64,000 nucleotides of DNA from Xylogone sp. PMI_703. Taxonomy: Eukaryota > Ascomycota > Leotiomycetes. The stretch lies in NCBI GenBank assembly GCA_021399445.1, contig JAJTUQ010000001.1:5394001-5458000 (forward strand), given 5' to 3'. Shown piece after piece: positions 12,119 to 22,522 of the stretch; position 1 is the stretch's first letter; each line of letters begins with the position of its first letter. The notes under the pieces were generated by a model, which was not told the origin of the DNA, did not search any database, and saw nothing but the letters and a program-made list of their open reading frames with translations. A program made the position numbers and the translations under genes.

Positions 12119-13989
12119 TCAAACTTTAACACACTCAATAACACATTGAACCCCTGCTTTACTCCTCCAGATCTTAACGAGCCTCAGTCCAACAGTTGCC
12201 AGAAGAGACTCAAACTCTTTCTGGCTTCTTTCCTTCCCGCCGATCACCAGCATACAGAGGTCCATCCAATAGACAGTCTTGTCAGGCTGGTTTTCAGGGG
12301 ATTCAGGAACCACCATTTCACCAATAAGGAGACGGGAGGTGGGTGCCATGGCAGCTGATATGTGTGAAAGGATTGTACGACATTCAGCATCTTGCCAATT
12401 ATGCATTATGCGGCGGAGGTAATAGATTTGAGCATCTATAGACGACTGAGTTTTAGAAAATATGCTCGGAAGAAAACCTAGTAAGGTAGAAATCAAGAGA
12501 GGAATGAAAGAACTCACATTTAATGGGTTGGCCCTCAAAGAAGTCTATAACTACTTTCTCAACACCGGGCAGTTCCTCCTTAGGAATAGCATCTAGAACC
12601 GGCTTACGATCCTGTAAGATCCATTTTCCTAGTCCCTTCACATTCTCTTCTCCAAGGCTCTCCGTAATTTCCCGTCGAATTTGCAGAAGGCTCTGCCCTC
12701 TACCACCAGCGACATCAACTATAAAGGCATTATCTTGCTGGATACCTACCTCATTGAGTTTGCCTTCTAATTCCTTAGCAACCTCGCTAAAGGGGAACAT
12801 CCCTAGAACTGGTAATTGAGATTCCTGAGTCGTCATTGCAATGTTAAACCGCTTTAGACGTTCCGGGTGATCCAGAAGTACTTGGTAAAAGACCTTCCCT
12901 TCCGCATTATTGTCCCAACTAAAAGGAGACTGCTTAGGATCCAGGATTGAGTCGGGAGGGTGACTAGCGAGGTATTGCGGGATACGAAGAGCAGTGGGAT
13001 TTATTTCATCAACGCTTCGAATGTTAGTTGATAAAATTGTAGAAACCAAATGAGTATACAAAGGAAGCGTACCATAAAGTATAGAAGTCTACCTCTGTAC
13101 CATCAATGTAGGCAAGTGAGTACTTGGTGTGGGAGTATACATCTTCCGAGACTGATTTAAAAATTCCCGTTGTAGTAAGGATTCTCATTAATCGAACTAC
13201 ATGTACATTTTGATTAGATTCTGTTCACTATCAACCGGCTTATGAGCCTCTATTTTTCGGGGAAATCATCCTGACGGGTTCCAATGGAGCAGAATTATAC
13301 CCGGTTCAACTTACTAAGGACTTCCTCATTAACGTTCAGCTTTGAAGCAAGGTCATGAGCACTTATACTCCCTTCACGGGGTATAGCATGAAATGCTTCA
13401 ACCTGGAGCATAGTCCGCGCGGCAGCAGTTTGAGAATACTACATAGTTCAGCATGTGAGATTCCTAATCTTCCACCAATCCATCAATGAAGGATTGTGGG
13501 GAGTCCCAAGGACGAATTTTCTTATGCCCTTCGTTTAATGATAATATGAATATTAAATTATAGCTAGATAATTAGGGGTATATGTTTGGTATGGCACGTG
13601 CTGACTGTCTTTTTTATAACCAAAGGGGGAGGGTACAGGAACTATTCCGCACCTTCCTTTCTGGAAGCGACAACCAACAGCAAGATCAAACAGTCACTCG
13701 CCAGGACCGCAACAATACATTACCATTTTATCGATTTGCTCAAAATGCAGTAAAATCACGGTTGCTTCTCAAAAAAACCCAGGAAATCATAACTTCAACT
13801 TACGTTTGTCAATTGTTGAAACATAACCTCAACTGGATCATCTATCTGTCTTCTGAGTGCATCGACGCGCTCCAACAAATCCAATCTCTCAGCACGAGGC
13901 AATTTTCCCGAAATAGGATCGACATCATACTTCCTTGCCGTCTCCAGGATTGTTTCCAACTCGGAAATGAATTGCGTGTAAGGTGCCAT
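12119..13989 (-). CDS. SAM-dependent O-methyltransferase, 415 aa, five exons
   Basis: Exons are 13804-13989, 13315-13438, 13073-13196, 12518-13014 and 12119-12435; all phases close. The joined protein follows the plant/fungal COMT-like layout. An N-terminal helical dimerisation region (EVMFQQLT...SQTAAARTMLQ) comes first, then a winged-helix part with LASKLNVNEEVLIRLMRIL. The SAM-binding loop VDVAGGRG is at about 244-251, and YYLRRIMHNWQD follows with His322 as the likely catalytic base. It would methylate a hydroxyl of a phenolic or polyketide-like substrate; the substrate cannot be told. The first intron is long for this genome (365 nt) but no missing exon is needed. A LaeA-like methyltransferase starts divergently 1.4 kb away. 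Confidence 0.85.
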
Positions 13990-15391
13990 CCTGGAAAGGA
14001 TAAATCTACGGAGTACGCAGTCCTATCCTCTCAGAAACCCAACCAAACACAGTTCTACGGGCCAATAGGCTAGCCGCGTCCCTGTCAAGCCACTGAAGAA
14101 ATCTTAATTGCGTGCAGACGAGTAAGCGGCGCTACCGTTGTGTTGGAAAGCAAGCTGGCGGTGACTGGATACGAGCAGGACAAACACAATGCCGGCAAAG
14201 GACTTAACAAACAATGTGATATGGGAGAGATCCTTGGGCAACAGCTGGCGAGGATCGGGGGTGCTGCGTTGTACAAAAACGGGGGGATGGAGGAAGGCAT
14301 AGAGAAGGAGGGCAATCGCATTTATGAATGGACCCGTCTTTCAAGGTCATTCTGCACGATCCTGCGTCTAGGCCTGTCTCAGCAGCATCGGCACAATGTG
14401 ATACGATAGTAACCGTCAGGTTGAGCAGCCACATCCGTCTTAGGATAAACCTCCTAAGAACCGTCACTTCTAGCCTCCTCAATCCCGTGTGGCAGCTTCG
14501 GTTGCGGGAGACATAGGGCTTCATGCATATCCTATCTAATTGGCCCGAGTGTTGGTTTGGGAATGGTCGTCCGGGGCTCCGTAGCATCGCGCGCCTTGAA
14601 AGCAATGTTTAGCTGGCTTAGGCGCAAAGCACCCACAAGCATTCCATCAAACTACTCTTGAGTGACAGGAAAAATAGCCGCCGCAGAAACATTGACATGG
14701 CCGATGCCGACCAGAAGGGAAAAACCGGCATGCCGAACCTTTCCTCTTGGTCGGGTTTGGGCCCTTTCTCATACAAGTGAAGTTTGAGTCCATTTCAGAC
14801 GGAATTCACCCTGGTGGAATGAGAACAGAGCTCAAAAGCTGACCGGTTTTACGTTTGTCGCTTCAGCCGCCGTATCCGCTTGCCTAATTTGTACAGACCA
14901 AGTCAACGAGGGCAGTGGAGTTTTGAATGAGCTGCCAGTCAGTTTAAATGGGCTGGCTTGGGTGAGATGACAGAAGTTTTCAACTTCCTCTTCGGCCGCA
15001 ACGCATTCTGGAACCAGTCGTGCAGAAGTATAGCGAATTTAAATATCTTACATTCGAGATTGAGCTATTATCTAGCATTAGTGGTCCATTTATTTTTCGG
15101 ATTATCTGCATACAGTTACAATCAGAAGATCTGCTGCGAGAGATTTCTTTGTCTATTCCCCTCCCTTCGGCTGGCCCCAGAGTGACATCCATCATTGAGC
15201 ACCGACGACTGCAGTATCATTGGATAGTTGCCCAGAAGCTTCTGGCGTGATTCTGTTTTACAGGATTCCTCCAATTTCTCTAAAAACCCGTCCGGTATAT
15301 ATTTTATCTCATACGTACTGTACACACGTGAGTCTTACGTCTACCAGCGGCTTGTTCAAGTCAGTGTGCGGCACATAAATGCTTGAGCAAG
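13990..15391. other. Divergent promoter region between two methyltransferase genes
   Basis: About 1.4 kb between the start codons of the O-methyltransferase (-) and the LaeA-like methyltransferase (+). Open frames are short, overlap on both strands and have no recognisable features. The space could serve as a shared bidirectional promoter. Confidence 0.5.
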
Positions 15392-16964
15392 ATGGCGCAA
15401 ATTGAGCCTGATTCTTTCGAAGTAAGCTGATAACTACGCATCTTGCTTTAACACCAAAAACACAAGCTGAGGGACTCATGATAGTTTGATGACGATGAAG
15501 GCCTTGCGGACGAGTATGTTTCTGGTCAATTCCATAGTTTTTATTTCCGCGACCCAGGCTTTTGGCTAATACAAACCGATGACATAGTGCTGGATCCTCT
15601 ACAGCATCAGTAGCCTCAAGTATTCTGCGTGGATATGAGGAGTATGGCCGCACTTTTGCTGCTCTAGGAAGAGGAGGTGAGAGCTTACCTATTTTTGCTA
15701 TATATCTTTCTTCTTGGATTAAGCTGGGCTAATGGTTATGGTTATTAACATGAGCAGACTATGGGATGCCAGTAGATGATGAAGAGCTCGACAGAATTGA
15801 TCAAAAACATCGACTATATACTCTCCTTCTGGGAGAGAAGCTTTTTCTAGCACCTATAAACCCAAATCTACAACGAGTACTTGATCTAGGCACAGGAAGT
15901 GGTACGTTTAACAAGCAGCTTTTGATGCTCCTCTTTTATATTCGGGTTGGGATGTTAATCGTTACGAACATGTTAAAGGTATCTGGGCAATAGACTTTGC
16001 AGATGACTATCCATCAGCAGAAATCCTCGGTGTTGATCTCGCTCCAAGTCAACCAGATTGGTAGGGATTACCTTTTATGATATAAGTACTGCTAAACATA
16101 GCTAAGAGACAATCATAGGATCCCACCTAACTGTCGATTTGAGATCGATGATGTAGAGGAATCGTGGACTTACCGTACAAAGTTTGATTTCATCCATGCT
16201 CGTGATTTCTTATTTTCCATTCACGACTGGCCGAAGTTGGTCAATCAGTGCTTCGAGTATGTTCAATCACAATCCCCCAGTTTCTTCCTTTTCCCTATAA
16301 ATTATGAGTGAGATGCTATTATATTATGTTGCTAATGCTTTTAGGTTCACTGCTCCCAACGGTTATACTGAACTCCAATGTCTTTTGCCTTACCCTCATT
16401 GCGATGACGGATCAGCTCCTGAAACTAGTGGTGTAGTGAAATTTTCAACCAAGATTATTGAAGCCTCGCAGATGTGTGGATGGTCGCTTCTTGAACCTAA
16501 CAATTATAAGAGGTATATGGAAGACGCCGGATTTGTCGATGTCAATGAAGTTCGCTTTAAAATTCCCACTGGACCATGGCCTAAAGATAAAATGATGAAG
16601 TTACTAGGGGCATTTGAGACCCAAAGTCTCCTGAAAGGAGCTAGCGCATTCAGTTTAAGATCTTTTGCGAAAGCATATGGATGGACTCAGGAGCAAACAG
16701 AATTATTCCTCGTGGATATGAGGAGAGATGTTAGAGATATGAGGTTCCACACATATTATGAATTGTAAGTATATATGTGCTTCTTAAGTATCTCTATGTC
16801 TTTTCTGGCATCAAAAGTGGTGGCTCATCTATGGTTTATTTAGCATCGTAGTATATGGACGCAAGCCGGACGGCGGACCTCATTTTATTCCTCAGCCAGA
16901 ATCTCCTTCATCCGAGTCTGGATCCGACGATAAACGGAGCTTATCATCTCCACAAGTTAGTTGA
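15392..16964 (+). CDS. LaeA-like SAM methyltransferase, 350 aa, eight exons
   Basis: Exons are 15392-15421, 15485-15513, 15588-15676, 15758-15901, 15979-16060, 16119-16256, 16345-16764 and 16844-16964; every phase closes. The protein has a short acidic N-terminus, a conserved RGYEEYGR segment, the SAM loop VLDLGTGSG (about 90-98), and [11 protein letters not shown] with [11 protein letters not shown]. It continues with FDFIHARD and a long C-terminal part containing MEDAGFVDV and GPWPKD. This is the order seen in fungal LaeA/TAM-type methyltransferases, some of which control secondary metabolism while others tailor products. The first two exons are only 30 and 29 nt. Paralogues of this family are numerous in filamentous fungi, so it need not be the global regulator LaeA itself. 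Confidence 0.85.
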
Positions 16965-17757
16965 TTGCTCAGAGAATGGAAGATCATCACTGTTATTGCA
17001 GGAATACTACCGTATCCTTGGGATCAAAAAAGTTGTGATACACGGATTTTAGGACACGACTTAGTTCTGTTTTGTCTTGCATAGTATGGTGTATTAGGTG
17101 TTGTATGGAGTTGGACAAAAGGGGGAGCTACTTGATGGAGTTGTAGGCCTTATATCTTGGGAGAATATCAACCCTGTGAAGCAGCTTATATTACTTTCCC
17201 AGGTTGGTAAGCCGCAGGCTCTGTGATGGTTCAGATCTACCTCCTGAAATTATCACTAGCACTAACGCTTGTGACAATGCGGGTCATAGCTCATATGGCG
17301 ATAGTGCTGTCTAATCTTTTCTATAAAAGTTTTTAATGAATTATCGAGATTTGATTGAGTGAGTTGAATTTCGTTCTAGGAGTATGCTTCATGAATACAC
17401 ATATCCTTTTGTGGACCAGCAGGGCATATTCCTTGTACTCTCGCTGCTTAGAAGGTTAATTTATCATTAAAAGATGCTATAGGCTGTATTTTCATTCACT
17501 ATGTTTACACTGAAAGTGTATGGCATCAAGTTCACAAGCAGTAGGCACAAAATTTTGACCTCAGATCATTGAATTGAGTAGTCATTCTAATAATACAATA
17601 TCGCTATCCTCTGGCTCATAAGAGAATGACGAGTTTTGCTTTCTTTTTGAGAATTCTGCTTATTCATACATTATATTCAATGAGAAAGCCATCGCAAGGA
17701 AATTCGTGTCGGTAGGCTGAAACCCCTTTCTGGTATCATGGATTAACAAAGGAAAAT
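16965..17757. other. Convergent intergenic region
   Basis: AT-rich sequence between the 3' ends of the LaeA-like gene and the DPRVDSDRD repeat gene. No open frame with family features and no structured RNA recognised. Confidence 0.55.
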
Positions 17758-18897
17758 TTAGATTCCGGAGAGCCTCTCCTGGTGTGACGTTATGCTGTTG
17801 CGACGAATACGATCATGAGTCGCATCATCGTGAAGAACTTCGGGATCTCCAGTGTGCGTAGCAAATTGTGAAGGAGTCATTTTCGACGCATCAGGGACGG
17901 CTCTAATAACTTGTTAGTATGGGTTCCAGTACAGGAAAGAATTGATGATATGAGATGTTCTCAGCATCAGCTGTACATGATTGGTTAGATATACCTGTAG
18001 AAATTCTGCTTACGCATAAGTCCGGTTTCCTCCAAGAGTCGTGCTGTTGTCACGGTCGCTGTCCACGCGGGGATCGAGCTTGTTGGCGAGGTCACTGTTG
18101 TGAGGACCAGCGGTGTTTTGAGCAGTGCCGGAGCCTGGAGTTGCGTGAGAGCCGGAAGCGCCAAACACTCCACCGGTGCTGGCACCGTGTCTGTTTCCGC
18201 GACCATCGAGATCACTGTCGACACGAGGATCCATCTTGTTTGCAATGTTCGAGTTGTGAGGGCCAGCGTTGGTAGAGCTAGACATACCACCAGCGAAGCC
18301 AGTGTTGGTGCCTGTTGTGGTACCGTAGCCATTGCCAGGACCAGTTGCATTGCCGTATCTTCCAGTACCGCCTACTGTAGCGGAGTTATCACGGTCAGAG
18401 TCGACACGGGGATCTAAGGCATTTGCGACACGGCTGCCATGGGGACCAGAAGCACCCTCTGCGGTGCCTCCAGTGGTGTAGCCAGCGGTACCTCCATGAG
18501 CAGATCCGTAACCTGTGTTTCCAACTGTAGTAGAACGGTCGCGATCTGAGTCAACACGAGGGTCTAGAGCATTTGCAACTCGGCTACCGTGTGGTCCTGA
18601 GATACCCTCTGCAGTACCACCAGAAGTACCGTAAGCTCCTGCACCGCCAGTGGTATCATAAGCACCAGCAGCACCAGAGCCGTAGCCTGTGTTGCCTCCA
18701 CCAACTGTGCGAGAGTTGTCACGGTCAGAGTCGACACGAGGGTCGAGAGCATTTGCTGTTCGAGAACCGTGAGGTCCTGAGGCGCCTTCCGCGGTACCGC
18801 TTGTTGTGCTTGTTGTGTTGTGAGTGTTGCTGTGGCTTCCAATATGAAGCTTGTCCTTGATCTTGTCCATGGTGGACTCTCCCTGGTGTGTAGTCAT
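17758..18897 (-). CDS. DPRVDSDRD tandem-repeat protein, 342 aa, two exons
   Basis: Exon 1 is 18014-18897 and exon 2 is 17758-17902. The intron (GTAAGC...TTATTAG, 111 nt) has an ACTAAC branch site and matching phase; reading through the donor instead gives an immediate stop. After a lead with DKIKDKLHIGSH, five blocks of about 20 residues begin near 41, 101, 151, 212 and 264. Their consensus is GPHGSRxANALDPRVDSDRD, separated by Gly/Thr/Tyr-rich linkers. Exon 2 adds a different tail with MTPSQFATHTGDP and HDRIRRNS. The protein is very hydrophilic and probably disordered, with no signal peptide. Similar repeats occur in fungal proteins often thought to be stress- or spore-related; I know no defined biochemical function. 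Confidence 0.85.
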
Positions 18898-20254
18898 TTT
18901 GATCGATTTGTGGGTTTGAAAGTTTGTTGTTTTGTTTTATGATGTGGTATCTCAAGATTGTTTTGAGTTGGTATGATGATAGAAAGGTTGCTGAGAAGGA
19001 AAGGAGTCCGTTCTTATATACCGAGTTCACATGGCGAACATTCACTCGTGGAGGGCTAGCCAACGTCAGTGAATCCCGCTTGCATCTCTTACTGGGTCGG
19101 GGCTGCCAAGATGGTCGCTATGGTTACTCGATCTATGGAGGTGTATCACCCATGGCGGACACACTGTGCATCATCGTTTCATCATAGAATCACTCTGCGC
19201 CGAGCTGGAGCTTGGAGCTGTGGGCCAATGGCTGGTAAGATCGATTAGATACAGGTTTAGATCGCCCATGGAAGTACTTTGTTGGCTGGGTACTGGCACC
19301 TGATCTCATCTCTGGAGCCCGCCGGGTCTTCAGCAGCCGCTTGGGTACGCAAATCATCTGGGAAATCTGTACCAAGCAGAGAGTATCGTGAGTAGGCGAG
19401 GAAGGTACCGTTCAACCCACAAAAGGCCTGTCGTCATAAAATCTCCGATGCAACGTCATCTGTGGCGCTTGCCATTGTGGCTGGAGATCTGTCCAATGGG
19501 ACCCACATGTTCGTCGATCTGCTATGGCGGTGCAAACGAACGGTGATGCCTCCGATTTGAATCGCTAAAAGAAATACATCATCAGCCAAGAGATTCCATG
19601 GTTCTACTCTCCAGTTAATTTGAAGAGCCATTCACGTAGATCTGGAACCTTAAGAACATCCCTACCAGAAGAGCACCTGAACCTCGTGGTCTGTTTTACT
19701 CGCAGTTCGGACGAGATCTTACGCAAGAGCTTAGTTGTTGATGTCATATGGTGTTACTCCCATTAACAAGGACATGTATCATGTGCCGATAATCTAGGAT
19801 GCCAAATGGATACAGGTTTGGTTATTCACCTACAATGCCGCCATACATTCCCTGTCTTTAGTGAATTGGGTGATTATGGATCGGGAGGGCGGAACTGTAC
19901 CTCAGACGATGGAATTGATTGTTAATAACAGCGTGTTGATGATGGTACGTACCATCTTGTATGGCGGCTCCCAGGGAAAATTTTGCCTCTACTTACCTGT
20001 TATGCATGTTTCACTACTCTCGCTCCTTTTCCTGGTTTGCTCTGCCTAACTTAACAGTCGACAGATAATTCATCTAATAATACAGTATAATTTGGTTCTA
20101 CTTCCCATTTTAACTCAGTCTAGATTACATTTCATTACGCCTTAGCTCTTAGGTTTGTTCAGGGGTAGTGTATCTGAATGAAGTAGAAGGTCGGTTATTA
20201 TCTGAATGGTATACTTGCCCAGTGATTTGAGAAAGGAACCGAATATGCAACATA
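18898..20254. other. Intergenic region
   Basis: Probable promoter of the repeat protein (a T-rich leader lies directly upstream of its ATG) and the 3' flank of the acyltransferase gene. Short open frames on both strands have no recognisable features. Confidence 0.5.
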
Positions 20255-21886
20255 TCATCTCGGCCACAACAACTCATCACTAAGCAGCTTCTTCATTGCC
20301 CCATCTTCCAGATATACACTAACATCAACACCATCAGCAGTCCAATGTCTCTTGCCCTGATTTCCCTGAGTAGATGTACCGGCTTCCATAATCTCCACCA
20401 AGCCATCCATGCATGGCATCAGAGGCTCCACATACCGTAAGGCTCTACCGTTCACTTCTGGATCTTCTGGAGTAAATATAACATCATACGCTCCAGTGTA
20501 AATCCAGCTCGTCAGCAGTATATGCTTTCTGCCTAGGCACGCTTGCCATAGACGCTGAGGGCAAGCTTCGAAAGCTGCATCGTGCAGATGCGCCGAGATC
20601 GCTGATGAGTTAAAGACTTCAAGAGTAGTACGAATTTTCGATGCCAAGTTGGCAATCTCTTCATCTGCACCTCCGTGAACTGGGTTTTTAGAGCTGTAGG
20701 ACGATGATGTGATGTGGGGTATCGCGGTAAGCATTATTGGACTTCCTAAAAAGGACTCCGGGAGTGGCGGATCAAGTCGAGACCTCAATCCAAAAGTTAA
20801 GTCAAGGAAGACTTCAGTACCTGGAAGCAGCTGCCTAGCATGAAGAATTCGACCCCAGACATGTGCCAACAAAGCGTCATGCTTTGAAATACGTGATCCC
20901 CAGCCGCCTGCGTGCTCATACATTGCATTCAACTCATCCTTGCTGAAATGGAACACACGATGGCTAACTGGAGCATTCACATCCCAATCATTCCAAGGAA
21001 TAGGATCACTAGGTGATAAAGCAGAATTGCTGGCATCAAAGTCTTCAGGTATGGGCGCTGGAAACGGCTGGTTGGGAACAGTTTTGAACCAATCGTATCT
21101 GTGTACGGGTAGTCTCCTTGCTTGTTCTTGGAGTTTAGAGTCAGGATCTTGGGCATCAATATCTCCTGCTGCGCAGGTATCCAGCAATTGAGGATTGAAT
21201 ACTGGACTTAACCTTGGTCCTGTCAAGGACGAGGGGTTCTGGAGTAGGAATCTGCTCGTGAGAGACCAGTCCTTTGCAAATTGGCATAGCGCCTGGGCAT
21301 CAGCAAGTGCATGAGCAAGCTCAATAGCTACAGCCGTGCCGCCACACGAAAACGTTGTGATTTGAATTATGAGACCAGGAGAATTGTGATCAGAGCCACG
21401 TGAAAGTGCGAGGGGCGTGGAGGGTAAGAGTTCCGCGGTGGGTATTTGAGATGCATCCCACGCTTTTAGCGTGGTCTTGCGAGTCGATAATGTCGGGATA
21501 AAATCTGATAATTTGCGTGAGGAAGCAGCAGCTATAAATAAAACTCCCGGATCCTCTTTGGTATTATACGTTAGATGCACACGACGGTATCTCTCCGTAT
21601 GATCTTGGGGCCCTGTAGGAGAAGAAAGAGACCAGTGAAGGCGGCCACACCACTGCGGGTAGCTATTTAGTGTTTTCTGGAGTGAGGTCTGATAATGCGC
21701 TATTGTGGGGGATCCAGACTGCTTGGAAAGAGGTGCATCGTAAAACCACACCGCTGCACATCGCGCAAAATTCACAACAGTCGCATCGATTATTGATAGA
21801 GGTACAGTCGTAGAGTTATATTGTCTCGTCTTGGGGAAGATACGAGCTGAAACAATAACGCTGGAGGTTGGAGAGGTTTCGCTCAT
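20255..21886 (-). CDS. BAHD/transferase-family acyltransferase, 543 aa, single exon
   Basis: The protein has the two-domain layout of the CoA-dependent transferase family (PF02458 type). An N-terminal half includes SYPQWCGRLHW and the catalytic HxxxD as HALAD. A cross-over loop follows, then a second half with SKHDALLAHVWGRIL and DLTFGLRSRLDPPLP. The usual DFGWG structural motif is replaced by YDVIF in the right place. The enzyme would acylate a hydroxyl or amine using an acyl-CoA; the substrate is unknown, with trichothecene 3-O-acetyltransferase-like enzymes as the nearest familiar fungal group. The ATG at 21886 is followed by an uninterrupted frame of normal family length. Many such genes are tailoring steps in secondary metabolism. 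Confidence 0.8.
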   Translation of the reverse strand: MSETSPTSSVIVSARIFPKTRQYNSTTVPLSIIDATVVNFARCAAVWFYDAPLSKQSGSPTIAHYQTSLQKTLNSYPQWCGRLHWSLSSPTGPQDHTERYRRVHLTYNTKEDPGVLFIAAASSRKLSDFIPTLSTRKTTLKAWDASQIPTAELLPSTPLALSRGSDHNSPGLIIQITTFSCGGTAVAIELAHALADAQALCQFAKDWSLTSRFLLQNPSSLTGPRLSPVFNPQLLDTCAAGDIDAQDPDSKLQEQARRLPVHRYDWFKTVPNQPFPAPIPEDFDASNSALSPSDPIPWNDWDVNAPVSHRVFHFSKDELNAMYEHAGGWGSRISKHDALLAHVWGRILHARQLLPGTEVFLDLTFGLRSRLDPPLPESFLGSPIMLTAIPHITSSSYSSKNPVHGGADEEIANLASKIRTTLEVFNSSAISAHLHDAAFEACPQRLWQACLGRKHILLTSWIYTGAYDVIFTPEDPEVNGRALRYVEPLMPCMDGLVEIMEAGTSTQGNQGKRHWTADGVDVSVYLEDGAMKKLLSDELLWPR

Positions 21887-22522
21887 GGTTGAGGAGTGCA
21901 GGAGAGTTGAATGTCACAGCAGTACGGAAGGTCCAGCATGATACTTTACATCTCCATATATATTATGTGGTATCAATGCTTATCGGCAGGGTAACAACTT
22001 TCTGTTGTCGTAATATCTATATCGACTCATATCGACTCATATCGACGCAAGGAGTCATACCGGTGCAAGGCGCCCCATAAGCGCCTGATCCTAGCTACCT
22101 GCGAGATCTAGACCCATGCTGAATGTGACCTTAGATGTTCAAAAGATGGGCGTTAGCAAATTCTAGACCCTCGGACTGCACGGGCTTGGCTTAGAAACAT
22201 AGAATTCTTTTTAATTCATGATACTTATTATTACGGAGGAATATTGTACAAAAACAGATACAAAGAGCGATCTAGTTGTCTGTGGATGATATCAGTAGCA
22301 GATAAGTTAGTTGTGGTAACTCGTCTGATTTGCCTAAGCTATCTTTAGAGCGAATAGCAAAACAAAAAAAAATATCATCTATTCTCTGGCTCGAAATAGT
22401 TATCCAATATGTGAAGAGATGCATGTCAAATTTCTATTGCAAATGGGAAATCTTCGCTTCATCGCTATGATCTACAAAGTACACTTGTAACGTTGAGTAA
22501 CATAGGCCTACGTGTACTGGTT
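21887..22522. other. Intergenic region with a short tandem repeat
   Basis: Probable promoter of the acyltransferase gene followed by the 3' flank of the kelch gene. Bases 22021-22046 hold two copies of ATCGACTCAT and a partial third. No gene seen. Confidence 0.5.
22021..22046 (+). repeat. Short tandem repeat of a 10-bp unit
   Basis: Two perfect ATCGACTCAT units plus a third beginning ATCGAC, 135-160 bases upstream of the acyltransferase start codon. The reverse complement reads ATGAGTCGAT, which contains a partial bZIP-like TGAGTC core. Confidence 0.7.

Noticed and set aside
12119..13061. Possible pseudogene status of the O-methyltransferase, because the open frames are broken
   Set aside because: All breaks are explained by introns with proper splice sites and closing phases, and the full domain is intact.
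13582..14073. Plus-strand frame of 163 codons
   Set aside because: It overlaps the first exon and long first intron of the O-methyltransferase on the other strand, whose model is well supported.
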